Shown piece after piece: positions 9,938 through 19,015 of a DNA stretch of 64,000 bases (its first letter is position 1; each line of letters opens with the position of its first letter). Position numbers and translations under genes: made by a program. This stretch comes from Rhizobium terricola (lineage in GTDB: Bacteria > Pseudomonadota > Alphaproteobacteria > Rhizobiales > Rhizobiaceae). The stretch lies in assembly GCF_012927355.1 (NCBI RefSeq), contig NZ_JABBGK010000002.1, positions 206,758-270,757 on the forward strand. Direction: 5' to 3'. Under the pieces are notes generated by a model, which saw only the letters and a program-made list of their open reading frames with translations, did not search any database and was not told the origin of the DNA.

Positions 9938-11869
9938 CTACCAGCCGCCACCGCCGCCGCCGCCACCGCCGCCGCCGGAGAAACCGCCGCCGGAGGAAAA
10001 GCCGGAGGACGAGCTTTTCGGGGGCTCGGGAAGGGTGGAGGCGATGGTCGAGGCCATCGAGGTGGAGAAGCCGCCGATCCGGCCACCGAAGTCACCCGGA
10101 TGGGTACCTTGATACCAGGCGGGCTGATAGCTTGCAGCAGCGGCGCCGGCGGCCGCCGAGGCGAGCCAGATCTCGAAGGTCTCCGTCCAGGGCTTCTCGA
10201 CGCCGAGTGCCACCGCATAGGGCAGCAGGGTCTCGAAATGCTGCGGCGACATCTTCGGCGAACCTTGCATGTTCATCCGGTCCCTCTCGGCCAGCGTCAT
10301 GTAGATGCGCAGGCCTTCGATGCCGTCCATCAGCTTGCGGCCGAGCGGGGTCGGCGCGCCCATCAGGAAGAAGAACAGGACATTGACAAAGACGATGCCG
10401 CCGGCGGCCACCAGCACGGGCAACTGGTGGATCTCGGAGAAGTCGATGAAGATCGCCAGCAGCGTGAAGAGCGCCATGGCAGCCGCCACGAAGCCGACGA
10501 TCGCCATTCCGACGATCGAAATGATGCGGACGGCGAGCGGCGAACCGCGGCGCAGGCCGCGCCCGATCCTGACGGCGAAACTTCCAAGGAAGATGGCGAT
10601 CGCCACCGGCGCGAAGAGCAGGCCGGCCGTATCGTCGGAAAAGGTGCCGAACATCAGCAGCGCGCCAAGCGAGAGCACGCTCAGCACCACGCCGCCGACG
10701 ATATAGCCGGTATTGGCGAGGTAGTACTTGCCGCGATGCTCTTTCTCGATCGCATCACGAAAGCGCCGTCCCACGGACTGGACCCGATTGCCATTCGCCT
10801 TGTCGATCCTGAGTTCGTCGCCCGGATCGCCGATCGAACTCAGCAGGTTCGCCTCGCCGGTCTGGAGCTTTTCCTTGATCGCCTTGTCGGTGCGCCTCAC
10901 GACGATCGAGGTTTCCAGATCCTCGAGAACTACATAGCCCCTGACCGCCAATTCCAGCATCGTCGCGGAAAAAGCGGTCCAGCCGGCACCGGAAAAGCCC
11001 TTGTTGTCGACATAGTTGACGAGCGCCGGTGAAATGCCGTCGGGGGCATCCCAGCGCGGCACGATGACGCCGCCGTCCGGATCGCGGCCGACGGTGACCC
11101 AGGAGCGCAGGTAATAGAGGAAGACGAGCACAAGACCGCCGATGCCGATCAGCATGCCGAGATTGTCGCGCAGCCACCATTTTGTCGTCTGCTCGCTCGA
11201 CGGCGCTGCCACCGCGCCCTTGGGCAGACCGACCACGAAAGTCAGGCCGTTGCCGATGCCGAGCGCCTTGGTCGTCTCGAACCACAGGCCGGCTCCGGTG
11301 CGCTTCACCGTTGCATCGGTCGCGGTCGAGCCGAGATAGCCGGTATAAAAGGCGGTCCTGGTCGCCTCGACACCCGGCGGCAACGTGACCGATGCCGACG
11401 CCTTGAGGATGGGGAACTGCCAGCCATTACCCGTCACGTTCCAGTAGAGCTCGTCGTGATCGTCGAAATAGCGGATCTGCCGCCCGGTGGTGTAGGTGAT
11501 CGTGTAGGTGTAGTCGCCCGGCGCCAGGAAGACATCGGCGGAGCCCGCATAGATGCGGATGCCGCCCGAAATGCTCTCCGTATGATAGGCCTCCGGCTCG
11601 CCGTCGCGCTCGACCGAGACGAGATCGAAATCCACCTCGGTGCGGCGACCCTCGGCATCGGTGGCATAAAGCGGAAAGTCGCGAAAGATGCCGCGGCGGA
11701 TCTCGTTGCCTTCGGCATGGACCGTGATGGTCTCCGTCACCGCGAGGCCGGCATCGGCTGCGATCGAGATGTCCGCGTGATAGTCGCGGATCACCTCGGC
11801 CGCCCATGCCTGGCCCGCCATTGCCAGAAGGCCGAGGAAAGCCGCAAACAGGCCGGACATCTTCTTCAT
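9938..11869 (-). CDS. DUF2207 membrane protein with signal peptide and glycine-rich tail
   Basis: A 643-residue predicted inner-membrane protein. A signal peptide (residues 1-23, ending GQAWA) is followed by an extracytoplasmic DUF2207 domain ([42 protein letters not shown]), a TM helix near 240-260, a cytoplasmic part, several further TM helices near 415-515, and an unusual C-terminus of serine then glycine runs ending in GGW. This architecture is typical of DUF2207 proteins encoded beside LemA proteins, and lemA is two genes upstream in the same operon. The biochemical role is unknown. It starts 5 bp after the aroA stop. Confidence 0.88.
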   Translation of the reverse strand: MKKMSGLFAAFLGLLAMAGQAWAAEVIRDYHADISIAADAGLAVTETITVHAEGNEIRRGIFRDFPLYATDAEGRRTEVDFDLVSVERDGEPEAYHTESISGGIRIYAGSADVFLAPGDYTYTITYTTGRQIRYFDDHDELYWNVTGNGWQFPILKASASVTLPPGVEATRTAFYTGYLGSTATDATVKRTGAGLWFETTKALGIGNGLTFVVGLPKGAVAAPSSEQTTKWWLRDNLGMLIGIGGLVLVFLYYLRSWVTVGRDPDGGVIVPRWDAPDGISPALVNYVDNKGFSGAGWTAFSATMLELAVRGYVVLEDLETSIVVRRTDKAIKEKLQTGEANLLSSIGDPGDELRIDKANGNRVQSVGRRFRDAIEKEHRGKYYLANTGYIVGGVVLSVLSLGALLMFGTFSDDTAGLLFAPVAIAIFLGSFAVRIGRGLRRGSPLAVRIISIVGMAIVGFVAAAMALFTLLAIFIDFSEIHQLPVLVAAGGIVFVNVLFFFLMGAPTPLGRKLMDGIEGLRIYMTLAERDRMNMQGSPKMSPQHFETLLPYAVALGVEKPWTETFEIWLASAAAGAAAASYQPAWYQGTHPGDFGGRIGGFSTSMASTIASTLPEPPKSSSSGFSSGGGFSGGGGGGGGGGGW

Positions 11870-11874
11870 GGCGA

Positions 11875-13131
11875 TTATTCCTGGCTGAACTTCACGCCGA
11901 GCGCGGCCAAGGCATCCCAGTAACCGGGATAGGTCTTGGCGACGCATCCGGGGTCGAGGATGGTGATGTCGCGGATCTTCAGCCCGGCAAGCGCGAAGCT
12001 CATGGCGATGCGGTGATCGGCAAAGGTGTCGATCTCGGCCGGAAGGCTCTGGCCTGCAAGGGTGGGATCGGAATGAACCACCAGATCGTCGCCCTCCTCC
12101 ACCGCGAGACCGGCACGGATGTTGTTGAGGCCGGTCGACAAAGCGCGGATGCGGTCGCATTCCTTGACCCGGAGATTGGCGATGCCGACGAACCGCACCG
12201 GCGTCTCGTTGAAGGCGGCCAGAACCGCGATCGTCGGGATGGCGTCCTGCATCTGCGAACCGTCGATCACCGCCGGCATGCGCGGAAAGGCCGAGATCAC
12301 CTCATGGGCCTTGGCATCCGGCTGGGTGAAGGCGGCGGATGGCGTGCCGATGTCGATCGAACCGCCGGTGATGACCTCCGCACCCCAGAGATAGGTGGCG
12401 GCGGAGGCATCGGGCTCGATGTGGAAATCAGTCGCGACGTAACCGGTCGGCTCGATCCGCCAGGACGCAGGCGTCGGCTGCGAAACCTTCGCGCCGAAGG
12501 CCCGCATGGCGGCGAGCGTCAGGTCGATGTAGCCGCGCGCGCCGATGTCGGCGCCGGCAAGCTCGATCTCGAACGGCGCCGAGCCGCAGGCGGCGGCCAT
12601 CTGCAGGGCCGAGACATACTGGCTGGACAGGCCGGCATCGATCACCACCCGGTTGCGGGCGAAGGCACCGGTCGCATCGATGGTCACCGGCGGGCAGCCC
12701 GTCGGCGCCTCGATCGAAACCCCGAGCGACTGCAACGCCTCGACCAGCGGCCTGATCGGCCGCTTGCGCATGTGCTCGTCGCCATCGACGACATAACGGC
12801 CGTGACCGAGCGCAAGTGCCGCCGTCAGGAATCGCGTCGCCGTTCCGGCATTGCCGAGGAACAGCGGTGCCGCCGGCGGGTTCAGTTTGCCGGTGCCGGT
12901 GACGACGAAGGTGGTGGCATCGGGTTCGTCGACCGCAACACCCATGGCGCGCAGGGCGTCCGCCATGTAGCGGGTGTCGTCGCTCTTCAGCGCCCCGGTC
13001 AGGCGGCTCGTGCCCCTGGCGAGGCCGGCGAGCAGCAGCGCGCGGTTGGTGATCGACTTGGAGCCGGGCGGGCTGACGCGCCCGGAAAGCGGACGGCCCG
13101 GAGGAAGGATGGTCAGTCTGTCGTTTTTCAT
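11875..13131 (-). CDS. aroA: 3-phosphoshikimate 1-carboxyvinyltransferase (EPSP synthase)
   Basis: A 418-residue enzyme making 5-enolpyruvylshikimate-3-phosphate in the shikimate pathway. Seen: [17 protein letters not shown] (residues 21-37), the PEP/glyphosate loop [13 protein letters not shown] (92-104), the substrate Asp in [17 protein letters not shown] and FADHRIAMS. Numbering of the loop matches the E. coli enzyme: G96, T97 and R100 are kept, but M99 is Thr and P101 is Phe. It is not the CP4-like class II form (NAATGCR) usual for the main rhizobial aroA, so it may be a second copy. ATG at 13131; it sits between lemA and DUF2207. Confidence 0.9.
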   Translation of the reverse strand: MKNDRLTILPPGRPLSGRVSPPGSKSITNRALLLAGLARGTSRLTGALKSDDTRYMADALRAMGVAVDEPDATTFVVTGTGKLNPPAAPLFLGNAGTATRFLTAALALGHGRYVVDGDEHMRKRPIRPLVEALQSLGVSIEAPTGCPPVTIDATGAFARNRVVIDAGLSSQYVSALQMAAACGSAPFEIELAGADIGARGYIDLTLAAMRAFGAKVSQPTPASWRIEPTGYVATDFHIEPDASAATYLWGAEVITGGSIDIGTPSAAFTQPDAKAHEVISAFPRMPAVIDGSQMQDAIPTIAVLAAFNETPVRFVGIANLRVKECDRIRALSTGLNNIRAGLAVEEGDDLVVHSDPTLAGQSLPAEIDTFADHRIAMSFALAGLKIRDITILDPGCVAKTYPGYWDALAALGVKFSQE

Positions 13132-13165
13132 GCAGGGTCTCGAAGCGGGCGAAGCAAGTCCGCGT

Positions 13166-13717
13166 TTAGAATTTGACGGTCGGAACGGCGCGGTCGGCGT
13201 CGTTGGCAATCTCGAAGTAACCGGCCTTGGAGAAACCGAACTGACCGGCGACCAGGTTGGAGGGGAAGCTGTCGACCTTGACGTTGAGGTCGCGGGCGGC
13301 ACCGTTGTAATAGCGCCGGGACATCTGGATTTCACCCTCGATCGTTTCCAGCGACTTCTGCAGTTCGAGGAAGTTCTGGTTGGCCTTCAGATCCGGATAG
13401 GCCTCGGCGAGTGCTACGACCCGTCCGAGCGCCTGGCCGAGCAGGCCTTCGGCTGCGGCGCGACCGGCCACATCGCCCGACGGCACGGCCTGGGCCCTGT
13501 TGCGCAACTCGACCACCTCTTCCAGCGTCGACTTCTCGTGGGTCGCATACCCCTTGACCGTCTCGATCAGGTTCGGGACGAGATCGGCGCGACGTTTCAG
13601 CTGGACGTCGATGCCGGACCAAGCCTCCTCGGTCATCTGGCGGGACTTGACCAGACCGTTGTAGACGAAGACAGCATACAAGGCGACGGCGGCGAGAATG
13701 GCAAGCGTAGTGAACAT
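13166..13717 (-). CDS. LemA family protein
   Basis: A 183-residue LemA-fold protein: an N-terminal TM helix (about 3-20) followed by a long helical bundle exposed to the periplasm or cytoplasm. Conserved segments are NGLVKSRQMTEEAWSGIDV, LKRRADLVPNLIETVKGYA, YPDLKANQNFLELQ and RRYYNGAARDLN. LemA proteins commonly occur beside DUF2207 or YgcG-type membrane proteins, as here. The function is not known. It follows glyQ after 112 bp and precedes aroA by 34 bp. Confidence 0.95.
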   Translation of the reverse strand: MFTTLAILAAVALYAVFVYNGLVKSRQMTEEAWSGIDVQLKRRADLVPNLIETVKGYATHEKSTLEEVVELRNRAQAVPSGDVAGRAAAEGLLGQALGRVVALAEAYPDLKANQNFLELQKSLETIEGEIQMSRRYYNGAARDLNVKVDSFPSNLVAGQFGFSKAGYFEIANDADRAVPTVKF

Positions 13718-13829
13718 GCGGATCGGGCTCCCTGTTATGTCGGAAGCACGTTAGCCGGTCGGTGGGCAGAAGTCATCCGGCAGCGACATGACAGAATGCG
13801 CACATCGCTCCACCGGATCAGACCGCCCC

Positions 13830-14789
13830 TCAGGCGGCCTTGCCGAAGTTGACGCCGCCGGCGTCGGTCAGCAGGAAGGCTTCGCCGCAGGCCTTGGCGA
13901 GCGTGCGGACGCGCAGGATGTAGCTCTGGCGTTCGGTCACCGAAATCACGCCGCGGGCATCGAGCAAGTTGAAGACGTGGGACGCCTTGATGCACTGGTC
14001 ATAGGCCGGGAAAACACACTTGTGCAGGCGCTGATTGTCGTTCTCGCCCGGCGCTCCGGCGGCGAGGAGAGCCTGGCATTCCTTCTCCGCATCGATGAAG
14101 TGGCGGTGCAGCATCTCGGTATTGGCGAATTCGAAATTGTGGCGCGAATATTCCTGCTCGGCCTGCAGGAAGACCTCGCCATAGGAAATCTTCTCGTCGC
14201 CCTCGCGGCCGTTGAAGTTGAGGTCGTAGACGTTGTCGACGCCCTGGACGTACATGGCGAGGCGCTCGAGGCCGTAGGTCAGCTCGCCGGAGACAGGCGC
14301 GCATTCGATGCCGCAGACCTGCTGGAAATAGGTGAACTGCGAGACTTCCATGCCGTCGCACCAGCATTCCCAGCCAAGGCCCCAGGCGCCCAGCGTCGGG
14401 CTTTCCCAGTCGTCCTCGACGAAGCGGATGTCATGCAGCAGCGGGTCGAGGCCGATCGCCGCCAGCGAGCCGAGGTAAAGCTCCTGCAGGTTGGACGGGT
14501 TCGGCTTCAGGATGACCTGATACTGGTAGTAGTGCTGAAGGCGGTTCGGGTTTTCGCCGTAGCGGCCGTCGGAGGGACGGCGCGACGGCTGGACATAGGC
14601 CGCCTTCCACGGCTTCGGCCCGAGCGCGCGCAGCGTGGTTGCCGGATGGAAGGTACCGGCCCCGACTTCCATGTCGTAGGGCTGGAGAACGGCGCAACCC
14701 TTGTCGGCCCAATAGTTGTGCAGCGTTAGGATCAGGGCCTGGAACGAGCGCTTGGGGTCCATATGCGGGGCGAGGCTGGTCTCGGTCAT
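13830..14789 (-). CDS. glyQ: Glycyl-tRNA synthetase alpha subunit
   Basis: The 319-residue catalytic alpha chain of bacterial-type glycyl-tRNA synthetase. It is essentially invariant across bacteria and readily recognised: [77 protein letters not shown]. It is the first gene of the operon that ends with glyS about 4 kb downstream, so the two subunits are transcribed together despite three intervening genes. The usual bacterial pattern is glyQ directly followed by glyS. Confidence 0.98.
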   Translation of the reverse strand: MTETSLAPHMDPKRSFQALILTLHNYWADKGCAVLQPYDMEVGAGTFHPATTLRALGPKPWKAAYVQPSRRPSDGRYGENPNRLQHYYQYQVILKPNPSNLQELYLGSLAAIGLDPLLHDIRFVEDDWESPTLGAWGLGWECWCDGMEVSQFTYFQQVCGIECAPVSGELTYGLERLAMYVQGVDNVYDLNFNGREGDEKISYGEVFLQAEQEYSRHNFEFANTEMLHRHFIDAEKECQALLAAGAPGENDNQRLHKCVFPAYDQCIKASHVFNLLDARGVISVTERQSYILRVRTLAKACGEAFLLTDAGGVNFGKAA

Positions 14790-14890
14790 GGGAATGGCGT
14801 CCGGAACTTGTCTTCGAGGATGCTGCGTCTGGTGCCACGGCGGGGGCGGACGGTCAAGTCATGCGTGACCAGCCGGCCCAAACTCCCTCA

Positions 14891-15289
14891 TCATGCAAAA
14901 GGATTGACGATCAGCGGGCCATCGTCAATGCGCAATCCGGACCGCATGTCTTCCGACAGAAAGATATCGCAACCTGCCCGACAGGCCGTCGCCAGCATGA
15001 GACTGTCATAGAAGGACAGGCCGTAGCGTTCGACGATATCCAGAGCGCGGGAATGCGCCTCGCGATCCAGAGGCAAGACGTCTTCCGCAAGGAAGCAGAT
15101 ATCCGAGATCGCGGAACGCACGTCGGAAACGGTCATTCCGAGTTTGCGGAGGGCAACGCTGCTGAATTCGTTCAGAGCCTGCACCGACAAGAGAAACGGC
15201 CGTGCGAGGCTCTCCTGGGCCTTCGCACTCCGCGGATCATCACTTAAGGCGTAGATGAGGACATTTGTGTCGATGAACGGCGACTTCAT
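14891..15289 (-). CDS. vapC: VapC-type PIN-domain toxin
   Basis: A 132-residue PIN-domain ribonuclease. The acidic metal-binding residues are readable: D7 (FIDTNVLIYAL), E41 (ALNEF), D95 (FYDSLMLATA) and D114 (LSEDM). Members of this family inactivate tRNA or rRNA when not bound by their antitoxin. Its start overlaps the antitoxin stop by ATGA. The module lies between glyQ and the sppA region with no other mobile signature. The RNA target is unknown. Confidence 0.92.
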   Translation of the reverse strand: MKSPFIDTNVLIYALSDDPRSAKAQESLARPFLLSVQALNEFSSVALRKLGMTVSDVRSAISDICFLAEDVLPLDREAHSRALDIVERYGLSFYDSLMLATACRAGCDIFLSEDMRSGLRIDDGPLIVNPFA

Positions 15290-15522
15290 TCGCCGCGCTC
15301 GTTGGCGACCTCTCGATCGAACTTCCAGCCGGCGGGAAGGCGTATCTTCGCGGCGCGTATCCGCTCGAGTGCCTGCGCCCGGCTGTCGTCACGCGCGATT
15401 TCGAACGTACGAGACTCGCTCACGCGAACGCTGATCTCGTCGCCCGCCTTGAGATCGAGGGCTTCGGCCACGGTTGCCGGAATGCGGATGGCGAGGCTAT
15501 TGCCCCATTTTGCGACCTGCAT
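15286..15522 (-). CDS. vapB: AbrB/MazE-type antitoxin of the VapBC module
   Basis: A 78-residue antitoxin. The N-terminal AbrB swapped-hairpin DNA-binding domain is clear: MQVAKWGNSLAIRIPATVAE, then LDLKAGDEISVRV. The C-terminal part (IRLPAGWKFDREVANERGE) would wrap the toxin. A strong Shine-Dalgarno (GGAGG) precedes the ATG at 15522, and a perfect inverted repeat lies immediately before that, fitting autoregulation by the VapBC complex. Confidence 0.92.
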   Translation of the reverse strand: MQVAKWGNSLAIRIPATVAEALDLKAGDEISVRVSESRTFEIARDDSRAQALERIRAAKIRLPAGWKFDREVANERGE

Positions 15523-15532
15523 GGAATCCTCC

Positions 15533-15560
15533 AGGATATACACATTGGAATGTATATCCT
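15533..15560 (-). promoter_or_regulatory. vapBC operator palindrome
   Basis: A perfect 10-bp inverted repeat, AGGATATACA at 15533-15542 and TGTATATCCT at 15551-15560, with an 8-bp spacer. It ends a few bases before the antitoxin ribosome-binding site. AbrB/MazE antitoxins typically bind such palindromes with their toxin. Confidence 0.8.
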
Positions 15561-15583
15561 CAAATCGGCACCAGCAAGACGTT

Positions 15584-15775
15584 TCACTCCTCCTCGCGGC
15601 GCAGGCGGTATTCGCCGGTCTCCTCGTCCTTGACGAGCGTGCCGGTCGCGCCGGTCTGGCGTTCCTTCTCGGCCGCCTTCGATCGCGCCTGCAGTTTCTC
15701 GGCATCGGACACGAAGCGGCGGTAGAGGAAATAGGCTCCCCCGATCAGAACGACGAAAAAGATGATCCGCGACAT
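15584..15775 (-). CDS. Small single-pass membrane protein, hypothetical
   Basis: A 63-residue protein: an N-terminal TM helix (residues about 3-18, IIFFVVLIGGAYFLY), then a charged cytoplasmic tail rich in Lys, Glu and Arg ending RLRREEE. It lies 18 bp downstream of sppA on the same strand and probably shares its transcript. No function can be assigned. Confidence 0.75.
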   Translation of the reverse strand: MSRIIFFVVLIGGAYFLYRRFVSDAEKLQARSKAAEKERQTGATGTLVKDEETGEYRLRREEE

Positions 15776-15793
15776 GTCCCCCCTCGCGCGTTT

Positions 15794-16660
15794 TCAGAGC
15801 CCGTAGCGACTCCACAATGCCTTTTCCTCCAGCGTCTCGGCAAGACCGGAGACGGCGGATGCGGCGATCTGGTCGAGGCCTGCGCCACCGATGCCGACGC
15901 CCGGCATGCGGCGGCCGAAGAAGTCCTTGCCGCCGCTAACGAGTTCCAGCTTCGCATCGCGACCGTAGCGCTTCTTGATCTCTTCGCGCATGCCGCCGAG
16001 ATTGTCGACAAGACCGAGCTCGAGGCCGCGGCGACCCGTCCAGAAGAGGCCGGAGAACAGGTCTGGGTCTTCGGCGAGGCGGCTGGCGCGGCGGGATTTG
16101 ACCATGTCGATGAAGACCTGATGGATCTCCAGCTGGAGCTCCTTCAGGTATTCGATGTCGCTTTCCTTCTCCGGCTTGAACGGATCGAGGATGACCTTGT
16201 TCTCGCCGGCGGTGTAGACGCGGCGCTCGACGCCGATCTTCTTCAACAGTTCGGGAAAGCCGAAGCCGCCGGACACGACCCCGATCGAACCGACGATCGA
16301 GGTGGCGTCGGCATAGATCTCGTCGCCGGCAAGGGCGATCATGTATCCGCCGGAAGCGGCGACGTCCTCGACGAAGACGAGCACGCGCTTGTTCTTTTCC
16401 TCGGCAAGCGCCCGGATCCGGTCGAAGATCATCCGCGACTGGACGGGCGAACCGCCCGGCGAGTTGATCGAAAGGGCGACGGCCGGGCTATCCTTCTTCG
16501 AAAAGGCCTTTTCCAGCGCGGGGGCGACACTTGCGAGGTTCAATTGCTGCTTGAAACGGCCGCCGCCGCTCACGATCGCGCCGTGCAGGCGAACCACCGG
16601 GATGACCAAGCCGTCATTGCGGAACCGCTTGGGCATTAGACGCTTCAACATACCGGCCAT
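15794..16660 (-). CDS. sppA: S49-family signal peptide peptidase, SppA-like
   Basis: A 288-residue short-form SppA/SohB serine protease that degrades cleaved signal peptides in the membrane. Seen: LSINSPGGSP (about 64-72), the catalytic-serine motif AASGGY (S103), GSIGVVSGG (about 124-132) and a likely general-base lysine near 155 (AGENKVILDPF). No clear N-terminal TM helix is present, which is common among the short alphaproteobacterial forms. The ATG at 16660 is favoured by GAGG 10 nt upstream; an in-frame ATG also exists at 16678. Confidence 0.9.
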   Translation of the reverse strand: MAGMLKRLMPKRFRNDGLVIPVVRLHGAIVSGGGRFKQQLNLASVAPALEKAFSKKDSPAVALSINSPGGSPVQSRMIFDRIRALAEEKNKRVLVFVEDVAASGGYMIALAGDEIYADATSIVGSIGVVSGGFGFPELLKKIGVERRVYTAGENKVILDPFKPEKESDIEYLKELQLEIHQVFIDMVKSRRASRLAEDPDLFSGLFWTGRRGLELGLVDNLGGMREEIKKRYGRDAKLELVSGGKDFFGRRMPGVGIGGAGLDQIAASAVSGLAETLEEKALWSRYGL

Positions 16661-16742
16661 CGATCGCTTACCTCGCATTGTCGTTCATGTCGCACCGTGA
16701 TGTAAGATGCGAGGCCACAAACGCAATGGCGGGCGGCAAAAA

Positions 16743-17534
16743 TCATCGACCCTTGCGGGAATAGGCGGCACGTCCGTTATTGAGGTCGTCGACGAAGGGC
16801 GAGAACCGGTGGCTCTCCGGATCGTCATGCATGAGAAGCGGCGCACGCAGGTTGAGCCGCGCCTTCGAGCCCTTGATCGCCGTCACCAGGATGCGTACCG
16901 CATTCTCTCCGGCGCGCGGATAGACGGGCGTGACTTCCAGGCCGCCGAAGCGCTTGCCACAGGCGTCGATGATCTCGGCGATCGACTGCGGGCGGGCGAT
17001 CAGCGACAGCTGTCCGCCGGGGATCATGATGGCGCCGGCGGTGCGGATCCAGCTCTCGAACAGGCCGTCGGTCATCGCATGGGCCTCGGCCTTCAGGGCA
17101 TCCGGCGTCCGACGATCACCGGCGTCGTTGAAGGGCGGGTTCATGATGACATGATCGAAGGCATCGTCGGGAAGTCCTGCCGCAACACGGGCGCGGCCGG
17201 TCAGGGTGACATCGGCCTCGACCAGCGTCACACGCTCCGAAATGCCGGCGTTTTCCGGAAGCTTCAGGCTTCTCTCTGCAAAGACCAGCATTTCCGGCGA
17301 ACGTTCGACGAGGGTCACCCGCGCCGTATCCAGCCGGGCGGCGACCGCAAGTCCGGCAGCACCGGCCCCAGCGCCGAGATCGGCGACCGTCACGGCCCCT
17401 GCCGCATCGACCAGCGAGGCGAGCAGCATGGCGTCCATGCCGGCACGATGGCCCCTGCCCTTCGGCTGGACCAGATGGAAACGTCCCCGGTGAAAGGCAT
17501 CGACGGTCTCGCTGACCGTTTCGGAAGCGGGCAC
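16743..17534 (-). CDS. Class I SAM-dependent methyltransferase, TrmN6/YfiC-like
   Basis: A 263-residue methyltransferase. The SAM-binding motif I is VADLGAGAGAAGLAVAARL and the catalytic motif is MNPPFND, typical of N6-adenine methyltransferases. HLVQPKGRGHRAGMDAMLLA near the start matches the YfiC/TrmN6 group that methylates A37 of tRNA1(Val). Substrate assignment is by family only. The start codon is GTG at 17534. It follows the DUF2007 gene with a 2-bp gap, so the two are co-transcribed. Confidence 0.85.
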   Translation of the reverse strand: MPASETVSETVDAFHRGRFHLVQPKGRGHRAGMDAMLLASLVDAAGAVTVADLGAGAGAAGLAVAARLDTARVTLVERSPEMLVFAERSLKLPENAGISERVTLVEADVTLTGRARVAAGLPDDAFDHVIMNPPFNDAGDRRTPDALKAEAHAMTDGLFESWIRTAGAIMIPGGQLSLIARPQSIAEIIDACGKRFGGLEVTPVYPRAGENAVRILVTAIKGSKARLNLRAPLLMHDDPESHRFSPFVDDLNNGRAAYSRKGR

Positions 17535-17536
17535 GA

Positions 17537-17767
17537 TCAGTCCCTCGGATCGCGCAATTCGTCGCCGAGACCGGCATCGATCAGGATCGTCCGGGCCTCG
17601 TCAGCCCGGTCCTCTTCGACGAGCAGCCGGCGCGGCAGCATGCCGAGCGAGCCTTCCAGGATGCTCATCGCCTGATCGGCGATCATGCAGGAGATTCCGG
17701 CATCCTTCATCAGGCTCTCGGCGAAGGAGAGGAGAACGGCGTCATTGCTGCGGATGATCTCGTACAT
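17537..17767 (-). CDS. DUF2007 domain protein
   Basis: A 76-residue protein of the DUF2007 (putative signal transducing) family: YEIIRSNDAVLLSFAESL, LMKDAGISCMIAD, then RRLLVEEDRADEARTIL. The fold resembles PII/ACT-like small beta-alpha proteins, but no role is established. An ATG start at 17767 is chosen; an in-frame TTG three codons upstream is also possible. It is divergent from ispB. Confidence 0.85.
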   Translation of the reverse strand: MYEIIRSNDAVLLSFAESLMKDAGISCMIADQAMSILEGSLGMLPRRLLVEEDRADEARTILIDAGLGDELRDPRD

Positions 17768-17874
17768 ATCCTGCAAAAAACCTCGGCCAAAGCCTTGCGA
17801 CGGACAATTGGCGCTTGCCCATCATGCTGCCACTTTTTATTGTCGCCCCCAGAATGCAATAGGAGTCCGGTGCG

Positions 17875-18891
17875 TTGGGCGTAGTCATACCGCTTGAGGA
17901 AAGCAAAAACAAACAGGCATCCATCAAGCCGCTTGTGGACCTGACGAAAGCCGGTATGGAGCGGGTGAACCAGCTCATCCTGTCGAAGGCCGGCTCCGAC
18001 GTGCAGATGATCCCCGAAGTGGCGAACCATCTGATCTCTTCCGGCGGCAAGCGCCTGCGTCCGATGCTGACGCTCGCATCGGCGGCGATGTTCAACTACC
18101 AGGGCGATGGTGACGTCAAGCTTTCGACCAGCGTCGAGTTCATGCACACGGCGACGCTGCTGCATGACGACGTCGTCGACGAAAGCGACCTGAGGCGCGG
18201 CAAGTCGACCGCCCGGATGATCTGGGGCAACCAGGCGAGCGTTCTCGTCGGCGACTTCCTGCTCGGCCAGGCCTTCCGCATGATGGTCGAGGTCGGCTCG
18301 CTCGAAGCGCTCGACGTGCTGTCGGCAGCGGCATCGATCATCGCCGAAGGCGAGGTCCTGCAGCTGTCCGTCGCCAAGAACATGGAAACCACCGAGGACG
18401 ACTATCTGTCCGTGATCCGGGCCAAGACGGCTGCGCTGTTTGCGGCTGCAGCCGAAGTCGGCCCGATCATCGCCGGCGCCGACAAGGCCGGCCGCAATGC
18501 GCTCAAGTCCTACGGCATGAATCTCGGCCTCGCCTTCCAGCTGGTCGACGATGCACTCGACTATGGCGGCAAGGCAGCCGACCTCGGCAAGAATGTCGGT
18601 GACGACTTCCGCGAGGGCAAGATCACGCTTCCGGTCATCCTCGCCTACCGGCGCGGCACCAAGGAAGAGCGCGAGTTCTGGCGCGAAGCGATCGAGAAGG
18701 GTGAAAACGACGACGCCCGCCTCGAAAAGGCGCTCGGCCTGATCACCAAATACGGCGCACTGAACGATACGATCGCCCGCGCGCTGCATTACGGCACGAT
18801 CGCCCGCGATGCGCTGGCGCCGCTGCCGGAAACGGAATGGAAGTCGGCGCTGATGGATGTGATCGACTTCTGCATCGCCCGCGTCAACTGA
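17875..18891 (+). CDS. ispB: Long-chain (octa/decaprenyl) diphosphate synthase
   Basis: A 338-residue trans-polyprenyl synthase that builds the ubiquinone side chain from IPP and an allylic starter. Both aspartate-rich motifs are intact: LLHDDVVDESDLRRG (about residues 94-108) and QLVDDALDYGG (about 222-232); SSGGKRLRPML binds the diphosphate. Small residues before the first motif suggest a long product; rhizobia make decaprenyl (Q-10), so Dds is likely. The start is a TTG at 17875, supported by AGGAG at 17861-17865. Confidence 0.94.
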   Translation: MGVVIPLEESKNKQASIKPLVDLTKAGMERVNQLILSKAGSDVQMIPEVANHLISSGGKRLRPMLTLASAAMFNYQGDGDVKLSTSVEFMHTATLLHDDVVDESDLRRGKSTARMIWGNQASVLVGDFLLGQAFRMMVEVGSLEALDVLSAAASIIAEGEVLQLSVAKNMETTEDDYLSVIRAKTAALFAAAAEVGPIIAGADKAGRNALKSYGMNLGLAFQLVDDALDYGGKAADLGKNVGDDFREGKITLPVILAYRRGTKEEREFWREAIEKGENDDARLEKALGLITKYGALNDTIARALHYGTIARDALAPLPETEWKSALMDVIDFCIARVN

Positions 18892-19015
18892 CCGGCCGCG
18901 GGGTGGTCGCCTTGCCGGGTTGCTTCAAAAAAGCCATTCTGTGCAGGAATCATCCCGCATCCTGGGGTATCAACGGCCCGTCGCGGCACGTCATCAGTTC
19001 TTGAAAGGCTTCTTC

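Noticed and set aside
8664-10112. 482-codon plus-strand open frame ending in proline runs
   Set aside because: It is antisense to glyS and to the glycine-rich tail of the DUF2207 protein; the proline runs are the complement of glycine codons.
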